A program made the translations under genes and the position numbers. Under the pieces are notes generated by a model. That model searched no databases and was not told the origin of the DNA. It worked only from the letters and a program-made list of their open reading frames with translations. Shown piece by piece: positions 6,399 to 11,749 of a DNA stretch of 11,749 nucleotides; within the stretch, counting starts at the first letter, position 1; every line of letters begins with the position of its first letter. Source of the DNA: JAAYJM01 sp964498585 (GTDB lineage: Bacteria > Bacteroidota > Ignavibacteria > Kapaibacteriales > UBA2268); NCBI GenBank assembly GCA_964498585.1, contig CAZCHH010000081.1, positions 1 through 11,749 on the forward strand, in the 5' to 3' direction.

Positions 6399-8042
6399 AT
6401 GAAAAAACAAATTATAATTAATTCTACTCTTGATGAGGTTAGAATTGCAATTACTGAAGACGAACAATTAGCAGAACTCTTTATTGATATGCCGGATAAA
6501 CACCGTTCTATCGGTAATATTTATCTTGGGCGAGTCAATAATATCGTTCAATCGCTAAATGCTGCTTTCATTAATATCGGACTAAAGCAAGATGCTTTTC
6601 TACATTTTTCCGATATTGACGAGTCATTGGAAAACGTTATTACTGAGGAAGACGAAGACATTTTCGACCTAAGTTCTAACGATAGCAAGCCAGAGCTTTC
6701 AAAAGTGGATAAAAAATTAAATAAAGAAACTGCAGTCGCCCTTCGTAAAGTAAAACAAGCTAATTCATTACAAACAGATAATCTTGCTTCATACAGCACC
6801 AAAAAGCATAGAGATATTAAAATAAATATCGAACAAAAGCAAGACATTATTGTTCAGGTTACCCGCGAATCTTTCGGAACTAAGGGCGCTAAAGTAACTA
6901 CAAAAATTGGAATTCCCGGACGATATCTCGTTTTGCTTCCTTTCGATAAATTGCTTGGAGTATCAAAAAAAATTCAATCCTATCAGGAACGCAAAAGAAT
7001 TCGCACAATCGCAAAACCAGTAATCAATAATGAATATGGCTGCATCATTCGAACTGCTTCTAAGGGTATGGACGAAAATGAAATAAGACGAGATTGGAAT
7101 CAGTTGGTTGCTATTTGGAAAGAAATTGAAAAAAAAGTAAAAAAGCTTAATGCGCCTGCTATCCTTTATCAGGATATGCATATTGCAACTGGCACTATCA
7201 GAGATTTGCTATCCAATGACGTAACAAAGGTCGTTATTGATTCAAAAAAGATATATAAAGACTTATATAATTACGTAAAAAGTTTTTCACCTCAAGATGC
7301 TGAAAAAATTGAGTTTTACTCAGATAAAAAACCAATTTTTGAAACTTATGGTGTTGAAAAAGAATTAGAAAATACATATAAGAGAAAAATTACTCTACCA
7401 AGTGGTGGCTCTATTGTTATTGACCAAACTGAAGCAATGTTTGTAATTGATGTTAATTCCGGACGCTCCGTTTCTGAAGCTCAACAGGAAAAAACTTCTT
7501 ATAAAACAAATCTTGAAGCAGCTAAAGAAATTGCACGGCAAATTCGGCTTCGTGATTTCGGTGGAATGATTATTGTTGATTTTATCGATATGATCAGTCC
7601 GGATAATCAGAAAAAACTCTTTATGTTCCTCAAAAAAGAGATGAGAAGAGATAGAGCAAGAACAACTATTTATCCACTTACAAAACTCGGACTTATGCAG
7701 CTCACCCGGCAGCGGATAAATCAAAATATTTCCGAAAAGATGAGTCAGAAATGCCCTATGTGTAATGGAACCGGTAGAATCGCCTCTAAAGCTGTTCTTA
7801 TGAATTCTATAGAAATTTGGCTGAAAAAATTCAGAGTTAAGTCAAGAGAATTTAAATTAATTCTCGAAGTTCATCCGCATGTAGCTTCTTATTTTACTGA
7901 AGGCACTCTTTCTAAAATTACTCGTTTAATGTTAAAATACTTTACAAAAATTAAAATTCAGCAAAACGACAGAATGAATATTAACCAGTTCCGTTTCTAT
8001 TCCGTTAAGCAAGATAGAGATATTACAAACGAATTCCTTTAA
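6399..8042 (+). CDS. rng: Ribonuclease G/E family endoribonuclease
   Basis: This 547-residue protein is an RNase G/E single-strand endonuclease that matures rRNA and initiates mRNA decay in AU-rich regions. An S1-like domain starts with GNIYLGRV (39-46), LNAAFINIG (53-61) and DAFLHFSDI (65-73). It is then interrupted by a ~70-residue insert that is first acidic, then lysine-rich (about 75-145), before resuming at IIVQV. Inserts at this site occur in Bacteroidota RNase G. The catalytic aspartates are Asp351 (in VIDVNSGRS) and Asp394 (in IIVDFIDM), spaced as the E. coli RNase E pair, 43 residues apart. CPMCNGTGR (452-460) is the zinc link that joins subunits. The long C-terminal degradosome scaffold of E. 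coli RNase E is absent. The start lacks a clear Shine-Dalgarno sequence; the gene lies 25 bases after the SRP RNA and may share its promoter. Confidence 0.95.
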   Translation: MKKQIIINSTLDEVRIAITEDEQLAELFIDMPDKHRSIGNIYLGRVNNIVQSLNAAFINIGLKQDAFLHFSDIDESLENVITEEDEDIFDLSSNDSKPELSKVDKKLNKETAVALRKVKQANSLQTDNLASYSTKKHRDIKINIEQKQDIIVQVTRESFGTKGAKVTTKIGIPGRYLVLLPFDKLLGVSKKIQSYQERKRIRTIAKPVINNEYGCIIRTASKGMDENEIRRDWNQLVAIWKEIEKKVKKLNAPAILYQDMHIATGTIRDLLSNDVTKVVIDSKKIYKDLYNYVKSFSPQDAEKIEFYSDKKPIFETYGVEKELENTYKRKITLPSGGSIVIDQTEAMFVIDVNSGRSVSEAQQEKTSYKTNLEAAKEIARQIRLRDFGGMIIVDFIDMISPDNQKKLFMFLKKEMRRDRARTTIYPLTKLGLMQLTRQRINQNISEKMSQKCPMCNGTGRIASKAVLMNSIEIWLKKFRVKSREFKLILEVHPHVASYFTEGTLSKITRLMLKYFTKIKIQQNDRMNINQFRFYSVKQDRDITNEFL

Positions 8043-8070
8043 TAATTGTAAACTAATAATTTGTCTTGTT

Positions 8071-8093
8071 GTTCTGGCATACGCCAGAATGAC
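8071..8093. repeat. Intergenic palindromic repeat unit, ATAC-loop core
   Basis: The hairpin TTCTGGC-ATAC-GCCAGAA (8072-8089) plus TGAC is identical over 22 bases to 7-28. The pairing extends outward, with mismatches, to CTTGT/ACAAG (8064-8097). It begins 28 bases after the rng stop and could serve as an imperfect terminator, though no T-run follows. Confidence 0.8.
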
Positions 8094-8154
8094 AAGTTAA
8101 GATGTTTTTGGCAAGCGCAGCAAAGAATTTCAAATTTCGTGTTAGCAATGACTT

Positions 8155-8190
8155 GTGAGATTCCTCACTTCGTTTACCAATGACATCTTT
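8155..8190. repeat. Repeat unit, GTGAG-ATTC-CTCAC core
   Basis: A 5-bp stem GTGAG/CTCAC with 4-nt loop ATTC (8155-8168) is followed by TTCGTTTACCAATGACATC. The copy near 11623-11660 matches it with several substitutions. The preceding sequence, GCAATGAC (8145-8152), looks like the right end of yet another unit, so units are stacked here. Confidence 0.65.
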
Positions 8191-8200
8191 ACGTTTGTCT

Positions 8201-8251
8201 GTCATTCTCTATTTAAATAAAGCACTTGCTTTATCTTGGGGTTCGGAATGA
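8201..8251. repeat. Repeat unit, ATAAAGC-ACTT-GCTTTAT core
   Basis: It begins GTCATTCT, has a 7-bp core hairpin at 8217-8234 with a 4-nt loop, and ends TTCGGAATGAC. It is clearly homologous to 130-180, with the same stem but a different loop. Confidence 0.75.
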
Positions 8252-8320
8252 CATTTTGATTTTGTACTTTTAGTTAGCTGTTTGGTATAAAAAAGCGGAG
8301 TGGTAGGTTAAAATTATAGG

Positions 8321-8372
8321 ACTTACAACAGTAAGTTACATTTTTTAGTTTAAAGAAAATTCCTTTAGGAAT
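8321..8372. repeat. Two small 4-nt-loop hairpins
   Basis: ACTTAC-AACA-GTAAGT (8321-8336) is followed closely by a T-run, and ATTCC-TTTA-GGAAT (8359-8372) by AATATTGGTA. They lack the GTCAT/ATGAC ends but share the 4-nt-loop design. They may belong to another dispersed family, or the first may be a weak rightward terminator. Confidence 0.4.
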
Positions 8373-8480
8373 ATAATATTGGTAAACGAGCAAGAAGATT
8401 AGCATCGAATAAATAATTTCGCTTTTTTCCATTGTAAATTATGGTGATACATTAATTATTAGAATAACTTCCAAATAAAT

Positions 8481-9965
8481 TTATTCCTTATAAGAGCTAA
8501 TTTTTGTCTTTTTCCCATTTTTATCTACAGCATAAACTTTAAATTCAAAAGGTTTAGAGCTATTTAGAGGGGTTATAATAAATTCCTGGACTAATGCTGG
8601 AATTGGGTCTTCGTAAGAACGCATATTACCACGTAGTTCACGATATTTTGCATTTCCTTCAATTTCTAAACTGTCAATTTCATTAAACTGCTTACTATAT
8701 TTTCCATAACATTTAGTTATTATTATAACTTCATTATTTTTCACTTTCTTAATGTCAAAAATATCTGGATTAGGATAACTCAGAATTTTTATATTATATT
8801 TTTGACCGAACAATTTATCATTAATATATCTTTCAAGCACAAGTGTTTTATTCACCATAGACAAATCGGGAGTAAAATAAAATTTTTCACCTTCCTGACT
8901 AACTGCAATTATTTTATTTCCATCTTTAATGTATGCTTTAACATCGCTTGCCAAAGGCAAATTTGGTTTAATCAGATAAGTTTTTTCCGGATACATTTCA
9001 GAAGCAAATTCAGGATGCTCAATTCCTTGTGGGATAACTCTAAATGTAGTTTTTACTTCTTCTTTATCGTATTTGCGAATCACTCGTATTTGGACGAACA
9101 TCTTGCCAAAGCTTGGAGTTTTTCCTTTTATTGTTATTCGTTCAGGACTTGTTTCGCTAATAAATGCTTCTCCACCATTATTCTCTGGCTCGCAGGTTAC
9201 ATTTAATTCCGGCTTAGTGGCTAAATCCTGCAGCAAATTAATATTACTTGCAATTACGGTATTTTGCCAATTCTGTGAAGCTATCAACTTTAAATCAGAT
9301 TTTTCAAGATACAAATTAAAATTTTGAAAATATGGTGTATTGATATATGGATTATAAGGAACAGTAGTAGTTTGAACGGAATCAGTTTGTATATTACCGC
9401 TTGTAGCAATATCAAAAGAGGTAGATTTTATGTTGTGATTATATACAATGTTAATACCGAATTTCCCTTTTAGTTTCACCGTCTGATATGTAATGCTCTC
9501 ATCATTATTTTCTTTCTTTGTAGTAGCATTAGCAGTAACATGAACAATAAAACTTTTATTTTGGAAAATTGGAAGTTTGGGTACCCAAAAGAATTCAGCT
9601 TTATTTTGTTTATAGTTCTCAATAGTACGGAATGATATTAATTTAAAAGGATTTTCAATTACTTGCTGATAACTAGAACTTGCATCTTCAATATAAAAAT
9701 CGAATGAAATGTTTTCAATGTTATCAGACCAAAAAAAAGTATTTACAGAATCTATGGTAGCAATTTTTAAACCGAGAGAGTCGCTATCAATAAAGCAGTT
9801 AAGAGTATTTTGCTCGATATTTAAAGACATTTCAGGCAGATAAGTTCGGGCAATGACGTCAGATTCCTGCTGCCCAATTTCTCTTTTCTCTGGAATTAGC
9901 AAAATCAGGGCAGCTAAATAAAGGACGAAATAAATTTCTATTGTTTTATGCTTTCTGATTTTCAT
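8481..9965 (-). CDS. Putative GldM-like periplasmic motor shaft protein
   Basis: This 494-residue protein has a short basic N terminus (MKIRKHK), one membrane helix (about 8-24, IEIYFVLYLAALILLIP) and a large beta-rich periplasmic part. The N terminus can be laid against GldM of Flavobacterium (as I recall it), keeping Arg4 and Tyr12 at the same spacing as GldM Arg9 and Tyr17. The C-terminal end (KPFEFKVYAVDKNGKKTK) resembles the last GldM domain, where a phrase of the GPDG type precedes the final strand. In type IX secretion, GldM dimers pass through a GldL pentamer and transmit ion-driven motion to the outer ring. I place the start at the ATG of MKIRKHK rather than a TTG 36 bases earlier, giving a 20-bp overlap with the GldL-like gene. 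No gldN follows. Homology is inferred from topology, gene order and short similarities; a generic one-helix envelope protein remains possible. Confidence 0.6.
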   Translation of the reverse strand: MKIRKHKTIEIYFVLYLAALILLIPEKREIGQQESDVIARTYLPEMSLNIEQNTLNCFIDSDSLGLKIATIDSVNTFFWSDNIENISFDFYIEDASSSYQQVIENPFKLISFRTIENYKQNKAEFFWVPKLPIFQNKSFIVHVTANATTKKENNDESITYQTVKLKGKFGINIVYNHNIKSTSFDIATSGNIQTDSVQTTTVPYNPYINTPYFQNFNLYLEKSDLKLIASQNWQNTVIASNINLLQDLATKPELNVTCEPENNGGEAFISETSPERITIKGKTPSFGKMFVQIRVIRKYDKEEVKTTFRVIPQGIEHPEFASEMYPEKTYLIKPNLPLASDVKAYIKDGNKIIAVSQEGEKFYFTPDLSMVNKTLVLERYINDKLFGQKYNIKILSYPNPDIFDIKKVKNNEVIIITKCYGKYSKQFNEIDSLEIEGNAKYRELRGNMRSYEDPIPALVQEFIITPLNSSKPFEFKVYAVDKNGKKTKISSYKE

Positions 9966-10755
9966 TGTCTTTAGATAAATTTGCGAGTAATAATTTTTCA
10001 ACTTCTTTTTTTACAGAAAATTCAATTTCTTCTTTCCTGATTAATTTTACAGTTCTTTTCAATTCTTCTAAAGAAGAGTTAAAATCTTTCAGTGATTGCG
10101 AAGTAATTTTCATAGCGTTTAGCAATTCGGGATTTGGGCTAACAGCATCTTTGGCTGAATTTGCCAATTCTTTTATAGATAAAATAATTTCACTTTGTTG
10201 ATGTAATAAATTTTTAATATTTTCATTTTGTTCTTCAATTTTCACAAGGGCAGCAGCAAAATCTCTGCTGATTTCACCTATTTCAATCAATAAATCATCA
10301 TTAGGTAGCTCTTCATTATTTTTTACTGAATTTTGATGAATTTCGTCATTTGGAGTAAAAAGCATAACAATAAACATAAAAAGTAACAGCAAAGCTTCGA
10401 AAATCACACCGGCAATGACTGCAGTATCATTAATTTTATCACTAAAACGCCTGATTCCAATTAAAGTAAGCAAAATTGCAGCTCCAAAATAAACAAAAGA
10501 GTTTATTGTTGTAAAATAAAAGCGATTTACAATTTCTTCCAACCAAAGAGCAGTCCCTGAAAAGATACCAAGCGGATGCTGCACAGTAACCTGATGACTG
10601 GAATATTTGAATAGTTCGGTTTCAGAAGTGCAAAGTCGCCAAAGAGTCAATAATGCGTTGATTGATGAATTTTGTTTTTCGTAACGCAGCTCTTTGAATA
10701 TTTCTGTGATAAGAATTCTGCCTTCTATTGTTGCCAGTGTTTGTATTGTTTTCAT
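9946..10755 (-). CDS. Putative GldL-like inner-membrane motor protein
   Basis: This 269-residue protein has two adjacent membrane helices (about 84-101 and 112-133) and a long charged C-terminal region (140-269) predicted by eye to be coiled-coil and cytoplasmic. The second helix, AGVIFEALLLLFMF, places Glu120 inside the membrane and closely resembles GldL GLVTEALIFALSAF, whose glutamate is the proposed ion-carrying residue. The tail (IKELANSAKDAVSPNPELLNAMK...) has the heptad-like pattern of GldL tails. Unlike typical GldL, about 83 residues precede the first helix; their role is unknown. The gene overlaps the GldM-like gene by 20 bp, in the gldL-gldM order. No Shine-Dalgarno sequence is evident. 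Alternatives are another two-helix member of the wider MotA/ExbB-like motor world or an unrelated coiled-coil membrane protein. Confidence 0.6.
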   Translation of the reverse strand: MKTIQTLATIEGRILITEIFKELRYEKQNSSINALLTLWRLCTSETELFKYSSHQVTVQHPLGIFSGTALWLEEIVNRFYFTTINSFVYFGAAILLTLIGIRRFSDKINDTAVIAGVIFEALLLLFMFIVMLFTPNDEIHQNSVKNNEELPNDDLLIEIGEISRDFAAALVKIEEQNENIKNLLHQQSEIILSIKELANSAKDAVSPNPELLNAMKITSQSLKDFNSSLEELKRTVKLIRKEEIEFSVKKEVEKLLLANLSKDNENQKA

Positions 10756-11051
10756 CTGTTTAAACCAAATATTTAAAGAATTCCAACTATTTGTATTATT
10801 CTATCTATAAAATTAATAATTTTTTTTGTTTTTTTTGAAACTTATAAAAAATTCTTATGAAAATTAAGAAAATTCATCTTTTTTGGTCTTTATTTCATAT
10901 AAAGTCTAATATCTATTTACAAATAAGAAAACAGCTACTCCTTCGCAATTGTTGATAAATCATTATTTTATTAAAGTTTAAAATAATTCTTCTTATTATA
11001 GTGGGGACATTATTATAAGCAATATCTTAGGTTTTTCAAAGAATTATAGTT
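10756..11051. other. AT-rich intergenic gap, no feature identified
   Basis: This 296-bp gap holds no credible coding region, no GTCAT/ATGAC repeat and no exact TTTG-N19-TAnnTTTG promoter. It should contain the promoter of the GldL-like gene and the end of the release-factor-like transcript, but I could not identify either. Confidence 0.6.
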
Positions 11052-11480
11052 TTAATCTCCTGAATTATCTTGAATTGGAATAATTTTGCTTCTCAACTGT
11101 TTCTTTTGAGAATGTAACTTTTTATCTTCGAGAATTTTAATTTTTACGCTCAGTGGCTTCTTTCTGTTTTTTCTTTTTTGCTTTTCTATATCATCTTGAA
11201 TTTTCTTTTCTTTGTCTTCGTAATATTTAAGAACTTTTTGAGCTAATATTTTTCTTGCTTTAGCTCTATTTGCAGCTTGAGTTCTTCCTGATGAGCATTT
11301 AATTTCTATACCAGTAGGAATATGTTTAAGTTGAACACAGGTGGCAACTTTATTAACGTTTTGTCCACCAGGACCTGGCGACCTAATGAATTTTTCGTCT
11401 AAATCATCTTCTTTTAAAGTAAATAAAATGTTTAATTGCTCATTATTATTTTCTTCATTATTTTGTTTATTAATTTCCAA
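11052..11480 (-). CDS. GGQ release-factor-like ribosome rescue protein
   Basis: This 142-residue protein holds the catalytic domain of class I release factors alone: SPGPGGQNVNK with the GGQ at 38-40, then CVQLKHIPTGIEIKC (48-62), RTQAANRAKARKIL (66-79) and a lysine/arginine-rich helical tail (about 90-133). It lacks the codon-reading domain. The KHIPTGIEIKC and ARKILAQKV wording resembles mitochondrial C12orf65/MTRFR more than ArfB. Such proteins hydrolyse peptidyl-tRNA on stalled ribosomes or large subunits, with the basic tail anchoring on the ribosome. The only in-frame start is TTG (11480), with AGGA only about one base upstream. An ATG at 11494-11492 is out of frame by one base because of an A7 run. 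If that run were eight, the protein would gain MKKKD. No neighbour suggests a special role. Confidence 0.85.
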   Translation of the reverse strand: MEINKQNNEENNNEQLNILFTLKEDDLDEKFIRSPGPGGQNVNKVATCVQLKHIPTGIEIKCSSGRTQAANRAKARKILAQKVLKYYEDKEKKIQDDIEKQKRKNRKKPLSVKIKILEDKKLHSQKKQLRSKIIPIQDNSGD

Positions 11481-11622
11481 GTCCTTTTTTTCATTTATTT
11501 TTATTCATAAATAATGCTTTAAAATACAATTTAAAAAAATGCTTTTTTTGCTAGCATCTAATTCAGAAAGCGGTGAGCAATCTACTCAACTATCAAATTA
11601 ATGCGTTGCTTGAAAGAATATA

Positions 11623-11660
11623 TAAGATTTCTTACTGCTTACTAATGACATTCTTTACTA
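11623..11660. repeat. Degenerate repeat unit near right edge
   Basis: TAAG-ATTT-CTTA (11623-11634) followed by CTGCTTACTAATGACATTC corresponds, with substitutions and small gaps, to 8155-8190. The rest of 11481-11749 is AT-rich and shows no gene or other feature I can support. Confidence 0.5.
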
Positions 11661-11749
11661 TTTTACTAACTCACATTACGCAATTTCTCTTTTTAGAAAT
11701 GAAAAAGTGTAGTTTAGATACATTTTTTAATCTACTTTTCTTATTCCCC

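Larger units (their letters stand above)
8043..8480. other. Non-coding repeat island between convergent genes
   Basis: This 438-bp stretch lies between the 3' ends of rng and the GldM-like gene. It has no credible coding region. It holds at least three GTCAT/ATGAC repeat units (listed separately), two further small hairpins near 8321-8372, and AT-rich sequence. No classical GC-rich terminator with a T-run was found for either flanking gene, so the palindromes may stop transcription from both sides. Confidence 0.7.

Noticed and set aside
5052..8480. Insertion sequence remnants as source of the repeat islands
   Set aside because: No transposase fragment, long terminal inverted repeat or target duplication was seen around the islands.
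270..8486. Shared CCAAATAAATTTATT near 270-284 and 8471-8485
   Set aside because: Both lie beyond gene 3' ends, but the sequence is an AT-rich palindrome likely to recur by chance in DNA of this composition.
8802..9327. Two rightward open frames opposite the GldM-like gene (134 and 84 codons)
   Set aside because: Their compositions are antisense reflections of the coding strand (runs of Phe, Ser, Ile, Cys), they have no recognisable domain, and the leftward gene has far better protein character.
8481..10001. Longer form of the GldM-like gene starting at TTG (10001)
   Set aside because: The upstream codon is TTG and would enlarge the overlap with the preceding gene to 56 bp. The ATG at 9965 places a short basic tail directly before the membrane helix, as in GldM.
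11052..11480. Identification as PrfH of the RtcB-PrfH rescue pair
   Set aside because: The protein is too short, lacks the PrfH N-terminal part and has no RtcB ligase neighbour.

Overview
This window looks like chromosomal DNA of a low-GC bacterium of the Bacteroidota/Chlorobiota (FCB) superphylum, possibly near Ignavibacteria or Kapabacteria; the exact lineage is inference. The evidence is: a tRNA-Arg gene without an encoded CCA end, preceded by an exact TTTG-N19-TAnnTTTG promoter (the Bacteroidota vegetative-sigma consensus); a Bacteroidota-style alternative GlmU; an RNase G/E with a long insertion in its S1 domain; an FKBP lipoprotein; and a two-gene cassette resembling the GldL/GldM motor of type IX secretion and gliding.

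Layout. Bases 1-306 are a non-coding repeat island plus a strong terminator for the leftward tldD-tldE operon (307-3158), a TldD/TldE-type metalloprotease pair in which only TldD carries a Tat-like signal. Next, also leftward, come an FKBP-type peptidyl-prolyl isomerase lipoprotein and an alternative GlmU two bases downstream of it (3358-5051), then an isolated RmlC-type sugar epimerase (5331-5963). Around 6200 lies a divergent promoter region: leftward tRNA-Arg(UCU) and rightward SRP 4.5S-type RNA, followed 25 bases later by RNase G/E (6399-8042). A second repeat island (8043-8480) separates RNase G/E from the convergent, leftward GldL-like/GldM-like pair (8481-10755). After a plain AT-rich gap, a small GGQ release-factor-like rescue protein (11052-11480, leftward) is followed by a non-coding right edge with a decayed repeat.

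Most genes are housekeeping: RNA processing, protein targeting, ribosome rescue, proteolysis, envelope sugar precursors and envelope protein folding. The two points that stand out are the divergent GldL/GldM-like putative ion-driven motor pair, found without gldK or gldN, and a family of modular intergenic palindromes that share GTCAT...ATGAC ends but carry interchangeable hairpin cores, often with 4-nt loops. Smaller points are an apparent homopolymer-length problem at the start of the release-factor gene, a 9-bp minisatellite across the epimerase stop codon, and the Tat asymmetry of the protease pair. I saw no CRISPR array, transposase, phage gene or defence island.
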